Source: JADMIH01 sp035274425
Lineage (GTDB): Bacteria; Chloroflexota; Chloroflexia; QHBQ01; JADMIH01
Direction: 5' to 3'
Assembly (NCBI GenBank): GCA_035274425.1
Contig: DATEOC010000093.1
Span: 20,729-84,728, forward strand
DNA: 64,000 nucleotides
Shown: piece after piece, positions 1-9,153 of the stretch
How positions within the stretch are numbered: the stretch's first letter is position 1
How the letters are laid out: every line of letters begins with the position of its first letter
Translations under genes and position numbers: made by a program
The notes under the pieces: model-generated
The model's input: only the letters and a program-made list of their open reading frames with translations
Told to the model about the DNA's origin: nothing
The model's database searches: none

Positions 1-1
1 C

Positions 2-1168
2 GTAGACCCGCTCGACTACGCGGAAATCAGCGAGAAGGACGAGTTGTGCATAGACAACGCAAAGCAGCAACTCCTCGACGGCGTAGAGGTGTTAGCGGTG
101 CGCAACAAGACGAAGGGCACGACCTACCAGATGCGGCATAACCTGACATCGCGGCAGGTGAATATCATCATCACGGGCGGCCTGCTCAATTACATCCGCG
201 AGCGTGGAGATGCGACGGGCGTAGAGCGCGAAGCGACCGCCGCCGCCCAGGGCACGACCGCCGCGCTGCCTACCTCCACCACGAAGGTCACCAGTTCGCC
301 AGGCGAGAAGCCCCGGCCCCTCTCACGGGAGGAGCTATTCGACAGGCTGGTGGTCGAGACGTACAACCGCGAGGCGCAGGGCTTTGATGAGTTCGGCCAC
401 GGCCTGTCGGAAAAATCGGACCGCAGACTGGCCGACATAGTAGAACCCAAAGCCGGCGACATCTGCCTGGACCTGGCGACGGGGACAGGGAATGGCGCGC
501 TGGCGCTTTCGGGCCGCGTCGGGCATAACGGTAAGGTGTACGGTATAGACCTCGCCGAGGGCATGCTGGAGTTCGCCGAGCGGAAGGCGCGTGCGCGCAA
601 GGTCAAGAACGTCGAGTTCAAGAAAATGGACGCGATGCACCTTGAGTTCGAGGACGACGTATTCGATATAGTGACTTGCGGGCTGGCCCTCTTCTACTTC
701 CCCGACATCCTGGGCGCGCTGCAAGAGATGCGCCGCGTGCTGAAGCCGGGGGGCACGCTCGGCATATCGACCGCCGACCCTGAGACGGCCTTCTCACCGC
801 TGAGCAAGCCATACATGGAGAGCATACGCAAAGCCGCAGACGTTCTCCAGATTGACGCGCCTGCGTACCCGGAGATAGCGGCGCTAACCCGCACCAAAGA
901 TGGGCTTGAGAAGCTGCTCAAGGAGGCCGGGTTCACCGATATTAAGGTGCGCGAGGAGCAAATCCCGGTGCATTTCACCGCTCTGGACGACTGGTGGAGC
1001 CACGGGCGCGGCAGCACGTGGGGTGACCTGATACTCGATTCGATGGAAGAAGAGAAGCGGGATGAGTTCAAGGACACCCACCTGAGCGACGTGAAGCGCT
1101 TCTTCAAGCGCGACGGCGTGAAGACAGCCACGCCGGTGATCTTCGCCACGGCTACTTCGCCGGACTAG
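2..1168 (+). CDS. Aconitase C-terminal tail fused in frame to a class I SAM methyltransferase (5' partial)
   Basis: The frame is open from base 2 at the window edge. The first ~60 residues match the C-terminal end of aconitate hydratases (DPLDYAEISEKDEL, then NKTKG, HNLTSRQ and GGLLNYI). A ~45-residue Ala/Thr/Pro-rich linker follows, and then a UbiE-like methyltransferase with motif I DLATGTGNGAL, the acidic motif YGIDLAEGM, and FYFPDILGALQEMRRVLKPGG. No stop and no ATG with a ribosome site separates the two parts; the only internal candidates are weak GTG codons (for example in RLVVETYN). I therefore read it as one fused polypeptide cut by the window start. Alternatively the methyltransferase is separately initiated from a GTG. 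The methyl acceptor is unknown. Confidence 0.75.
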   Translation, partial: VDPLDYAEISEKDELCIDNAKQQLLDGVEVLAVRNKTKGTTYQMRHNLTSRQVNIIITGGLLNYIRERGDATGVEREATAAAQGTTAALPTSTTKVTSSPGEKPRPLSREELFDRLVVETYNREAQGFDEFGHGLSEKSDRRLADIVEPKAGDICLDLATGTGNGALALSGRVGHNGKVYGIDLAEGMLEFAERKARARKVKNVEFKKMDAMHLEFEDDVFDIVTCGLALFYFPDILGALQEMRRVLKPGGTLGISTADPETAFSPLSKPYMESIRKAADVLQIDAPAYPEIAALTRTKDGLEKLLKEAGFTDIKVREEQIPVHFTALDDWWSHGRGSTWGDLILDSMEEEKRDEFKDTHLSDVKRFFKRDGVKTATPVIFATATSPD

Positions 1169-1214
1169 CCAACTTCAAACCCCACCCCCGGCCCCTCCCC
1201 ACTGGGGAGGGGAG

Positions 1215-1278
1215 ATTGAAAAAGCATGAAAAATGAGTTTCTGCTGCGCAGAAAACTCATTTTTCATGCTTTTTCAAT
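1215..1278. terminator. Long hairpin between convergent genes
   Basis: A 26-bp perfect inverted repeat (arms 1215-1240 and 1253-1278) extends inward through tttctgc/gcagaaa with one bulged A. It lies between the converging ends of the methyltransferase and the glycine-rich protein. A-rich left and T-rich right arms fit a bidirectional terminator. Confidence 0.7.
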
Positions 1279-1345
1279 GGTAGTGGAATGGCAGCACGCT
1301 TACGGAAAACTCTAGATGTTTCTTTTCCGTATCGAGAGAGTAAAG

Positions 1346-2266
1346 CTAGAAGGGCCACCAGCCTGGCTTGCCCTGGTCTTCCTGCTGGGTCTGCTGGCTT
1401 TGGTCGCGATCATCGCCACCTCCCATGACGTTGCCTATGAGGTCGCCTAGGCCGCCTCCGCCTTGCCCGGACTGACTGCCTCCGCCGCCCGTGATCTGGC
1501 CGAGGAGGTCACCGAGGCCACCGCCACCACCCTGGGAAGACTGACCGCCACCACCTCCACCGCCGGTAAGCTGGCCGAGGAGGTCTCCGATGCCACCTCC
1601 GCCCTGCGGCTCAGCCTGAGGTTGCGATTGCCTTCCCCCTGAGGTAAGTTTGCCCATTACGGCACCGATGATACCAGGAAGGAGCGCCTTCATGATGCCG
1701 CCCAGCACGCCAGTAGCGGACGCAGCACCCGCGTCAACGTGGTTGCCGCGAATGCCCATTGTGCCTCTCGCGCCGCTGATGGCGGAACCGAGAGCGTCCA
1801 TCGCGGACTGGCTGGGGTCCGCCCCACGTTTGTTCGCGCCCATGAGTGACGTAACCGCGGGCAATAGCGCATCTATCATGGTACCCTGGCCGGGTTGGGC
1901 CGGGTTGTTCTGGCGCACACCGCCCAGGAAGGATTGCAGGAAGGGAGCGAGGTCCGAGGTAGAAATACCGCTCTTACCCCCGAACTGAGACGCCGCCTCC
2001 TGTAGCCCATCGGCGTAGTAGCCGACGGCTCGCCCCTGGCCGTTCTGGCGCATCGCCTGGGCCGCGAGGGAGAGTTGCTCGCCCGCATCATTCGTGCCTG
2101 CGTCCCTGGCGGCGTCTGCGGCTGTGCGGAAAGCCTGCGCGATCCTGTCGCCGTGCGTGCCGCCGCCGGGGCCGCTGTCGACCTCGTTGAGCTTATCCTG
2201 GTTCTGCTGAAGCATCTCGGAAATTGAGCCGAGCAGCGTGCCTACATCTACCTGTCTGTTGTTCAC
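1346..2266 (-). CDS. Glycine-rich repeat protein, DUF937-like
   Basis: This 306-residue protein has no recognisable enzyme motif. Residues 1-120 form a soluble Ala/Gln-rich helical region starting MNNRQVDVGTLLGSIS. The middle carries a hydrophobic stretch (GGIMKALLPGIIGAVMGKL). The C-terminal third contains three glycine-flanked copies of a heptad-like motif, IGDLLGQLTGG, LGDLLGQITGG and LGDLIGNVMGG, and ends in PGWWPF. The pattern is like DUF937 and related low-complexity bacterial proteins of unknown function. The near-identical repeats could mediate self-assembly, but that is inference. It is transcribed away from aspS with a 142-bp gap. Confidence 0.7.
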   Translation of the reverse strand: MNNRQVDVGTLLGSISEMLQQNQDKLNEVDSGPGGGTHGDRIAQAFRTAADAARDAGTNDAGEQLSLAAQAMRQNGQGRAVGYYADGLQEAASQFGGKSGISTSDLAPFLQSFLGGVRQNNPAQPGQGTMIDALLPAVTSLMGANKRGADPSQSAMDALGSAISGARGTMGIRGNHVDAGAASATGVLGGIMKALLPGIIGAVMGKLTSGGRQSQPQAEPQGGGGIGDLLGQLTGGGGGGGQSSQGGGGGLGDLLGQITGGGGSQSGQGGGGLGDLIGNVMGGGDDRDQSQQTQQEDQGKPGWWPF

Positions 2267-2408
2267 AGTGAGACCTCCTCGGTATCGTACCTTTCTCTAA
2301 ACGGGAAAGCGCCCAACTGGAACATAGCACGGAACGTGCCGGGGCTACATAAGGCTTATAGTCCCGAAGGAGAGAAAGAAATAAAGGATTTCCTAAAAGG
2401 CATAGTGC

Positions 2409-4241
2409 CTACGCCTCCGAATCCGCCACCTCTATGTGCAGATCGCGCAGCGCGGCCTCGGGGACGGGAGAGGGGGCGTCCATCATGAGGTCGCGGGCCT
2501 GGGCGGTCTTGGGGAAGGCGATTACCTCGCGGAGGCTGCTCTCCCCCGCGAGCATCATCACGAGGCGGTCTATGCCTGGGGCGATACCGCCATGCGGGGG
2601 CGCGCCGAACTCAAACGCCTGTAGCAGGTGCCCAAACCGCGCCTCGATCTCCTCATCGGTGTAGCCCATCAGGGTGAATACGCGGGCCTGCTGGTCGCGG
2701 TCGTGTATGCGGATAGAGCCGGTGCATATCTCTATGCCGTTGCATACCACGTCGTAAGCGGCTGCGCGGACTTTGCCGGGATCGGTGTCGAGGAGATGAG
2801 TATCTTCGGGCATGGGGGCGGTGAACGGGTGGTGAACGGCGTCCCAGCGCCCTTCTTCCACGCTCCATTCGAGCAGAGGGGGGTCTATGACCCATACGAA
2901 TGCCAGCACGTCGTCATCCATGAGGCCGAGGCGCTTAGCCATATCGGTACGCAGGCGGCCAAGAGCGTTCTGGGTAGGGCCGGTCTGGTCTGCCACGATC
3001 AGCAAGAGATCGCCTTCTCCCGCGCCCATCGTGGAGATTATGGCATCAACCTCGGCACCGGAGAGGAACTTGGCGGCGGGGGAGCGGACCTGCCACCGCG
3101 AGGCACCCTCTACTGCTTCCGACGAGTTGCCTTCGACGGCCATCCAGACGAGGCCGCCGGCACCGTAGCGCTTCGCGGCTTCGGTAAGCTCGTCAAGCTC
3201 GCGGCGGGTGTAAGAGGATGCGCCCGGCACGCGTATGCCTGCTACGATGCCTCCTCCCTCAAGTGCAGAGGAGAATACACCGAAGCCGCTCCCTCGGACC
3301 GCCTCCGATAGGTCGGTGATCTCCATGCCGAAACGGAGGTCGGGCTTGTCATTCCCGTAGCGGGCCATGGAGTCGGCGTAGCTGAGGCGGGGGAAAGGAA
3401 CCGCCATGAGGCGCTTATCTGTGAGCGCGGGCACCATCTCCACGACCATGCCCTCGATGAGCTGGAGGACATCCTCGCGCTCGACGAAGCTCATTTCAAG
3501 GTCGAGCTGGGTGAACTCAGGCTGGCGGTCTGCGCGCAGGTCCTCGTCACGGAAACAGCGCGCTATCTGGAAGTAGCGGCCCATGCCAGCGACCATGAGT
3601 ATCTGCTTGAGCTGTTGGGGCGACTGGGGGAGGGCGTAGAACTCGCCTGGGTGGACGCGGCTCGGCACGAGGTAGTCGCGCGCGCCTTCAGGGGTGCTCT
3701 TGATAAGGATGGGGGTCTCTATCTCAAGGAAGTCTCGGGCGTCGAGGTAGTCGCGTATGAACTTGATGATGCGATGGCGCAGGGTGAGATTACGCTGCAT
3801 CCTGGGGCGGCGCAGGTCGAGGTAACGGTACTTGAGGCGGAGGTTCTCGTCAGGCTCGCTGCTCCCCGCTATCTCAAATGGGAGAGGCTTGGAGCGGTTC
3901 AGTATCGTCACGTTGGAGGCCATAACCTCGACTTCGCCAGTCGCCAGGTTCGGGTTGGTGCGCTCTGCGCCGCGCTCGTGGACGGTGCCTTCCACCTGGA
4001 GGACGTACTCCGAGCGCACTTCCTCGGCGATAGAGTGGGCGTCGGGGTCGGTCTCGCGATTGAATACCACCTGGGTGAGGCCGTCGCGGTCACGCAGGTC
4101 GATAAAGATCAGGGCACCCTGGTCGCGGCGGCGGTGGACCCAGCCGCTCAGGCGAACGCCGCTGCCTGCGTCACCGGGGCGCAGCTGCCCGCAGCTCACT
4201 TTTCTGTAGGTTTCTGTGTGTGATCGCTCTATCGTTTCCAT
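2409..4241 (-). CDS. aspS: Aspartyl-tRNA synthetase
   Basis: A class II aminoacyl-tRNA synthetase charging tRNA-Asp in the cytoplasm. It has the N-terminal OB fold (GWVHRRRDQGALIF), motif 2 (FRDEDLRADRQPEFTQ), a GAD insertion in the middle and motif 3 (GGIAPGIDRLVMML). Its 610 residues match the bacterial type. The position after RRRD that is Leu in discriminating enzymes and His in some non-discriminating ones is Gln here, so specificity for Asp versus Asn tRNA cannot be read from this residue. Its start, METIERSHTET, is preceded by GAGGAAGCGAC. It stands alone and diverges from the small membrane protein to its right. Confidence 0.97.
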   Translation of the reverse strand: METIERSHTETYRKVSCGQLRPGDAGSGVRLSGWVHRRRDQGALIFIDLRDRDGLTQVVFNRETDPDAHSIAEEVRSEYVLQVEGTVHERGAERTNPNLATGEVEVMASNVTILNRSKPLPFEIAGSSEPDENLRLKYRYLDLRRPRMQRNLTLRHRIIKFIRDYLDARDFLEIETPILIKSTPEGARDYLVPSRVHPGEFYALPQSPQQLKQILMVAGMGRYFQIARCFRDEDLRADRQPEFTQLDLEMSFVEREDVLQLIEGMVVEMVPALTDKRLMAVPFPRLSYADSMARYGNDKPDLRFGMEITDLSEAVRGSGFGVFSSALEGGGIVAGIRVPGASSYTRRELDELTEAAKRYGAGGLVWMAVEGNSSEAVEGASRWQVRSPAAKFLSGAEVDAIISTMGAGEGDLLLIVADQTGPTQNALGRLRTDMAKRLGLMDDDVLAFVWVIDPPLLEWSVEEGRWDAVHHPFTAPMPEDTHLLDTDPGKVRAAAYDVVCNGIEICTGSIRIHDRDQQARVFTLMGYTDEEIEARFGHLLQAFEFGAPPHGGIAPGIDRLVMMLAGESSLREVIAFPKTAQARDLMMDAPSPVPEAALRDLHIEVADSEA

Positions 4242-4351
4242 GTCGCTTCCTCTCGTATTTGTGTTATGATAATATTGTCTATTCTATATCAGGTGTACTT
4301 GCTACCGCTCCCCTGTGGGCATAGAACTATCTAAGATGAGGGTTACGCTAA

Positions 4352-4687
4352 ATGTTGGCCTGGCTCGCTCTGCTGATAATTGTCGTTGCTGAGATATTCG
4401 TCCTCCGCTGGTGGCTGAACCGGGAGTACTATCCCGTGCTGTTCAACGGCTGGGCGGTCCTCCTTTATACCACAGCATTCGCGGTAGATGCAGTAATCGT
4501 GTGGCTGCTTACGCTCGTGTTGGAGCCGGGAGGCAACTTAGGCCTTCAGATTATCGCCATTTTGAGTATTATCGCCGTGGCGCTTGTGGCCTTCTTCACC
4601 ATTTTCTTGCGATGGATACTCCGCCAGGACCTCGAAGATGTGCCGGATATAGCGGTTCCTGACAAGGATCGCGGTAGAGGCGCATGA
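4352..4687 (+). CDS. Small membrane protein with three predicted transmembrane segments
   Basis: A 111-residue hydrophobic protein. Three apolar segments are visible: residues ~2-22, ~31-57 and ~63-88, followed by a charged tail (RQDLEDVPDIAVPDKDRGRGA). No family motif was recognised. It diverges from aspS across about 110 bp, so the two may share a promoter region. Function unknown; gene reality is supported by coherent hydrophobic segments and position. Confidence 0.6.
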   Translation: MLAWLALLIIVVAEIFVLRWWLNREYYPVLFNGWAVLLYTTAFAVDAVIVWLLTLVLEPGGNLGLQIIAILSIIAVALVAFFTIFLRWILRQDLEDVPDIAVPDKDRGRGA

Positions 4688-4770
4688 CTTCCATAGCTTT
4701 GGTTTCGTGATTACCAGAGCCGGGTGGGAGTCAGCAAGAGTATTTCCTTTTTCCAGAGGACCAAATTACG

Positions 4771-4800
4771 GAAAAACCCCAATGTTCTATGATTGGGGCT
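4771..4800 (-). terminator. Intrinsic terminator for the leftward small gene
   Basis: Read on the minus strand, arms 4792-4798 and 4777-4783 (CCCCAAT/ATTGGGG) enclose an 8-nt loop and are followed by five T residues. It sits about 90 bp past the stop of the gene at 4888-5169. Confidence 0.65.
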
Positions 4801-4887
4801 AACTTCACATTACATAGCTTGCCGAGGCGCAGACTACCAAGGGCTGTGTTGTTCGGGGATGGGTATGCTGAGCCTTACTCCTGATTG

Positions 4888-5169
4888 TCAATCCCAATCA
4901 AGAGCATCCATGCGGGCAGCATGCAGGGCATTATTGCCCCTTGATATCGCTTGAGCCATCATGTGAGCATCCAAATGGTCACTTAGTCCTTTTATAGCCG
5001 CCTTGGTACTATTCGCGTCTGGTTTGACTTCGCTAATCTGAGGAGTCTCGGTTATCTGGGCGGCACGCCTTGCGACATTTTTTGCCATTGCCTGTTTGAG
5101 TATTTGTCCACCAACCGCTACCGCAGCCCCAACTGCTAACTTTAGCAGTGCTCGTTTCCAATCACTCAT
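4888..5169 (-). CDS. Hypothetical 93-residue protein
   Basis: A short protein with a hydrophobic N-terminal segment (LLKLAVGAAVAVGGQILKQ, residues ~8-26) that could be a membrane anchor or signal, followed by a polar helical tail ending MDALDWD. The start has GGAGACACC upstream and an intrinsic terminator lies downstream, which supports a real transcription unit. No family recognised. It lies in an AT-richer patch shared with the DUF1801 pseudogene and the TIR gene. Confidence 0.5.
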   Translation of the reverse strand: MSDWKRALLKLAVGAAVAVGGQILKQAMAKNVARRAAQITETPQISEVKPDANSTKAAIKGLSDHLDAHMMAQAISRGNNALHAARMDALDWD

Positions 5170-5525
5170 GTGGTGTCTCCTTATGTGCTAACATTGGTCC
5201 CTGCCGTGATGAGCAGTTATGAGATGCTAATTGCTGCACTCTATTGCCGCAACTCAATAAGCAACAAAGCCTACCGTATCAATTCTCCAATGTAATTTGC
5301 ATCGTACCGCTCAAAGTCTTGCCCCGCATCACCAGAATCGGTTAACTTTCTGCGCAACAAATTGGCGATGAATCCATAACATAGGGAGCGAGCCTTATAG
5401 ACTCGCCCAATGCGACTATCTGAATATCCTATTTAGGATTGCTACTATAAGAGCATTGCAACATCAGCAAGGTTGAGCGCCAAGTGTACAGGGAATATAA
5501 CAGGGCAGTCTATATATGGGTATGA
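5170..5525. other. Intergenic stretch
   Basis: No convincing gene. A minus-strand open stretch of about 50 codons ends at 5271-5273 and has protein-like composition, but it lacks a start codon and a ribosome site, so it may be a gene remnant. No strong hairpin was seen. Confidence 0.4.
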
Positions 5526-5884
5526 TTATGGGCAAATATCGCTGGACGAATCTACAGTTCCTTCCAGCAACTTCTCGACAAGCTCAAAGTCTATTTGCTC
5601 AGGTTTGCGATAGCGTATGCAGCCTTTACCCGCGTCCATCAGTTGGTCTCGGTATTTATCTACGACATCCTTTTTGAGCACATAGAACGAGATGTACTGT
5701 TTCTGGCTCATGAAACCGACTTCTATAACGCCGTTCTTGCTATATGTTGGCCCCCATAGGCCATGCTTTCTTCGTATCCTGTTAGGGTTTTGAGGCATAG
5801 CTGCCGGATTTTGGCAAGTGCCGCGAGCCGTTAAGGTGGGACGGTCTCAAGGTATTCGTCCACAGTTGGTGCTGTGCTTTGCAT
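5526..5884 (-). pseudogene. DUF1801-family gene with an internal stop and a frameshift
   Basis: The C-terminal part reads NGVIEVGFMSQKQYISFYVL...GKGCIRYRKPEQIDFELVEKLL, a clear DUF1801 (YdhG/frataxin-fold) signature. The N-terminal part lies upstream: an ATG at 5884 with GAAGGAG before it opens MQSTAPTVDEYLETVPP, then a TAA at 5831-5833, then RLAALAKIRQLCLKTLTGYEESMAYG, and then the frame is lost at a G5 run (5751-5755), where one base appears missing before the conserved PTY. Two independent lesions make a pseudogene likely. The 90-codon open piece starting at 5798 could still be translated but lacks about one third of the domain. Confidence 0.8.
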
Positions 5885-6035
5885 AAGGCGGTGCTCCTTC
5901 GCCGTAAGTATAACAAATCGGACGAGGTGCATAGACCTCATCTCCAGCCGTTATGCTGTATAATGCATCTGCTACTACAGCAGGTGAACAGTGAGCGCGA
6001 TCGGCTTGTAGGTTGAGCGAGGAGGAGAGCAAATT

Positions 6036-7088
6036 ATGGCAAACCCTGAGCATGTGGCTATTCTCAAGCAGGGTGTGGCGGTCTGGAATAAGTGGAGACA
6101 AGAAAATCCCACCATAAGGCTTGATCTAAGAGAGGCTGACCTAGAAGAGGCTGATCTCTACAAGGCTAACCTCACTGGAGCGGAGCTTACCGGGGCAAAG
6201 CTCGGATGGGCTGATCTTACCGCGGCAAGGCTCGAATGGGCGAACCTCAGCCTATCAAACTTCTATAGGGCTAACCTCCTCGAGGCGAACCTCTCTTGGG
6301 CGGACCTAAGCGGAACAAACCTAAATCGTGCAGACCTCAGTGGGGCTTACTTCATCGAGGCGAAGCTTGATAAGACCAATTTCAATTGGGCAACAATGGG
6401 GAGGACCATACTTGGAACAGTTAACTTTACAACTGCCATAGGGCTTGACACCGTAAAACACATCGCACCCTCAATCATAGGAATAGACACGATCTACCTA
6501 TCTAAAGGCACTATGCCAGAGGTTTTCCTCAGAGGTGTGGGCGTGCCGGACGAGATCATTGCCCTGCAGGCTGCCCTTCGAGGCAATCCCATAGAGTTCT
6601 ATTCGGTGTTCATAAGTTATAGCCACGCCGACAAGAGCTTTGCCCGTCGGTTACATGACGGGCTTCAAGGCAGAGGCATACGTTGTTGGCTGGACGAGAA
6701 GGAAATGTTGCCAGGTGACGATATATTCGAGCAGGTGGACAGAGGTATAAAGCTGTGGGATAAGGTTTTGCTATGTTGCTCTCAGCATTCACTCAGAAGC
6801 TGGTGGGTAGATGACGAAATCACACGAGTTTTCGCGAAGGAGCAGAGTTCGATGAAGAAGAGGAGGGGCAAAAGAGTGCTTGCCCTGATACCTCTCAACC
6901 TGGATGGTTACATGTTCACACGCAAGTGGAAGAGTGCCAAAGTGACTCAGATTAAGGCCCGCTTGGCTGCTGACTTTACGGGTTGGGAACAAGACAATAC
7001 CAAGTTCGAGGAGCAATTTGAGCGTGTTGTGAAGGCACTACGCACAGGTGATGGAGGGAGGGGAGAGCCGCCAGAGTCAAAGTTGTGA
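6036..7088 (+). CDS. Pentapeptide-repeat protein with C-terminal TIR domain
   Basis: The 350-residue protein begins after a strong GAGGAGGAG site. Residues ~28-135 are pentapeptide repeats of A(D/N)LXX type (LREADLEEADLYKANLTGAE...), which fold as a right-handed quadrilateral beta-helix. Residues ~188-335 are a TIR domain opening FYSVFISYSHADKSFARRL. Glu261 in WWVDDEI sits where the catalytic glutamate of NAD-cleaving TIR domains (SARM1 WVHKEI) is found, so NADase activity is plausible. TIR proteins of this kind are associated with antiphage abortive infection. No partner gene adjoins it; on its right are dispersed repeats and on its left a pseudogene. The region is AT-richer than its surroundings, suggesting transfer. 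Confidence 0.88.
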   Translation: MANPEHVAILKQGVAVWNKWRQENPTIRLDLREADLEEADLYKANLTGAELTGAKLGWADLTAARLEWANLSLSNFYRANLLEANLSWADLSGTNLNRADLSGAYFIEAKLDKTNFNWATMGRTILGTVNFTTAIGLDTVKHIAPSIIGIDTIYLSKGTMPEVFLRGVGVPDEIIALQAALRGNPIEFYSVFISYSHADKSFARRLHDGLQGRGIRCWLDEKEMLPGDDIFEQVDRGIKLWDKVLLCCSQHSLRSWWVDDEITRVFAKEQSSMKKRRGKRVLALIPLNLDGYMFTRKWKSAKVTQIKARLAADFTGWEQDNTKFEEQFERVVKALRTGDGGRGEPPESKL

Positions 7089-7397
7089 TAAAGGTAGCGA
7101 TATCTTAGGCGTGTTCACAATTCCGGCCCGGCGGATAAATCCGCGGGCTACACCTACAAAGCCCGCCTGAGCGGGCTGAGGCGTAACTGGTATCCATTTT
7201 GAGCAACTTGTTAATGTTCATCAGGTAATAAAGGCCAATCCTGTAGGGGCGACCCTTGTGGTCGCCCCGTCCACATTATCATTACGGTCGCCAGAGCCAG
7301 AGAGGCCAGGGTTGCCAGGGCGACCCCTGTGGTCGCCCCTACTATCTATTCCTGTTATCTTCATCAGTCGCGAGGAGGGGTTTGAGATGAGTTCCAG
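7089..7397. repeat. Dispersed repeat cluster after the TIR gene
   Basis: This stretch has no gene. At about 7122-7180 is a unit of the type CCCGGCGGATAAATCCGCGGGCTACA with a nested CCCGC..GCGGG stem; a second copy lies at ~56569-56622. At 7240-7272 and 7318-7345 are two copies of a GGGGCGACC..GGTCGCCCC palindrome. These look like non-coding dispersed palindromic repeats. Confidence 0.7.
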
Positions 7398-9029
7398 TTA
7401 GGAGCGTTGCTTATTTAGGTCGAGCCAATAGAAGGCGTGGGGGCCGAGGGTGAGATGGTATGGGTCGGCGGTGATGGTGGGGAAGGGGGTGCCGCCGGAG
7501 ACTTCGATGGGGGTCGCGCCGCTGTAAGGTGACAGGGAGAGGGCGACGGCCTGGGGGTGGCGGGAGAGGTTGTTCACTATGAGCATCTTCTGGCCTTCAT
7601 GCTCCCGGATGTAAGCCAGGATAGAGCTGTTCTCAGAGTGGAGGAAGGTTATGTCGCCGCGCCCGAAGACGGGGTATTGCTTTCGCAGGGCTATCATGCG
7701 CTGCATCCACCGCAGGAGAGAGTTGGGGGTGCGTAGCTGCGCCTCGACGTTGACAGCCTGGTAGCTGTAGACGGGGTCGGTAATCACAGGGGCGTAGAGG
7801 CGGGCGGCGTCGGCGTCGGAGAAGCCAGCGTTGCGGTCGGGGTTCCACTGCATGGGGGTGCGGACTCCGTCGCGGTCTTTCAGGTAGATGTTATCGCCCA
7901 TGCCTAGCTCATCGCCGTAGTAGACTATGGGCGTGCCGGGGAGGGTGAAGAGGAGGCTGTTGAGGAGCTCTATCTGGCCGCGATCATTGTTGAGGAGGGG
8001 TGCGAGCCTGCGCCGGATGCCGACGTTGATCTTCATGCGCGGATCGGGGGCGTATTCGCGGTACATGAAGGCGCGCTCCTCGCCGGTGACCATTTCGAGG
8101 GTAAGCTCGTCGTGGTTGCGGAGGAAGATACTCCACTGGCAATTCTCCGGTATCTCAGGTAGCTGGCTCACTATCTCCATGATGGGGGTGCGGTCTTCCT
8201 GGCGCACGGCCATGAAGATGCGCGGCATGAGGGGGAAGTTGAAGGCCATGTGAAACTCGTCGCCGTTGCCGAAGTATGGTAAGAGGTCGACGGGCCACTG
8301 GTTGGCCTCGGCCATCAGCACCTTGCCGGTATAACGCTCGTCTACGGAGCGGCGGACCTCCTTCAGGTATACGTGGGTCTCCGGCAGGTTCTCGCAGTTG
8401 GTCCCCTCGCGCTCGATGAGGTAGGGGACGGCGTCGCACCGGAAGCCGTCTATGCCCATGTCGAGCCAGTAGCGCATGACTTTCAGCATGGCCTTGCGGA
8501 CAGGCTCATAATCGTAATTGAGGTCGGGCTGGTGACTGAAGAAGCGGTGCCAGAAGAATTGCCCCGCGACAGGGTCCCTGGTCCAGTTGGAGGTCTCGGT
8601 GTCGGTAAAGATGATGCGGGTGCCGCTGTAGCGATTGGGGTCGTCGCTCCAGACGTAATAGTTGCGCTTGCGGGGGTCCATCGAGGAGCGCGCTTCCTGG
8701 AACCAGGGGTGCTGGTCGGAGGTGTGGTTGAGCACCAGGTCGGTGAGGACGCGGATGCCGCGCTTGTGGGCGGCTTTCAAGAAGGCTTTGAAGTCAGCTA
8801 CCGTGCCGTAGCTGGGGTGGATTTCATAGTAGTCGGCGACATCGTAGCCGTCGTCGCGGAGGGGGGACTTGAAGAACGGGAGGAGCCAGATGCAGTCGAT
8901 ACCCAGTTCTTGCAGGTAGTCGAGCTTCTGCGTGAGGCCCACGAAGTCGCCAATGCCGTCGCCGTTGCCGTCGTGGAAGGCCTTGACGTGCAGTTCATAC
9001 ATTATCGCGTCTTTGTACCAGTCGTCCAT
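7398..9029 (-). CDS. treS: Trehalose synthase (maltose alpha-D-glucosyltransferase), GH13
   Basis: Interconverts maltose and trehalose. From the ATG at 9029 (preceded by GAGAGG) the product is 543 residues. An in-frame TTG lies 5 codons upstream but is less likely. It opens WYKDAIMYELHVKAFHDGNGDG, typical of TreS, and has the GH13 catalytic triad: Asp199 in GFRCDAV, Glu241 in LMAEANQ and Asp307 in LRNHDEL. RTPMQWNPDRNAGFS is also characteristic. No C-terminal maltokinase domain is fused. It is the last gene of a leftward sugar unit after amylosucrase, from which it is separated by a hairpin repeat, so it may be transcribed separately. A branch into glucan or compatible-solute metabolism is inferred. 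Confidence 0.93.
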   Translation of the reverse strand: MDDWYKDAIMYELHVKAFHDGNGDGIGDFVGLTQKLDYLQELGIDCIWLLPFFKSPLRDDGYDVADYYEIHPSYGTVADFKAFLKAAHKRGIRVLTDLVLNHTSDQHPWFQEARSSMDPRKRNYYVWSDDPNRYSGTRIIFTDTETSNWTRDPVAGQFFWHRFFSHQPDLNYDYEPVRKAMLKVMRYWLDMGIDGFRCDAVPYLIEREGTNCENLPETHVYLKEVRRSVDERYTGKVLMAEANQWPVDLLPYFGNGDEFHMAFNFPLMPRIFMAVRQEDRTPIMEIVSQLPEIPENCQWSIFLRNHDELTLEMVTGEERAFMYREYAPDPRMKINVGIRRRLAPLLNNDRGQIELLNSLLFTLPGTPIVYYGDELGMGDNIYLKDRDGVRTPMQWNPDRNAGFSDADAARLYAPVITDPVYSYQAVNVEAQLRTPNSLLRWMQRMIALRKQYPVFGRGDITFLHSENSSILAYIREHEGQKMLIVNNLSRHPQAVALSLSPYSGATPIEVSGGTPFPTITADPYHLTLGPHAFYWLDLNKQRS

Positions 9030-9153
9030 GGATAAACCTCTCAATATTGTCTCAGGGTCTCATGGGTTGCAGGATTCGCACCATGATTTCCATTGGGTCT
9101 ATTTGATAGCGTGACTGAAACAAGAAAGCCAATGAATAACGAAGCACCTTTAT

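Noticed and set aside
5271..5425. About 50 minus-strand codons (RIGRVYKARSLCYGF...) with protein-like composition
   Set aside because: No start codon or ribosome site and no recognised family; recorded only as a possible remnant.
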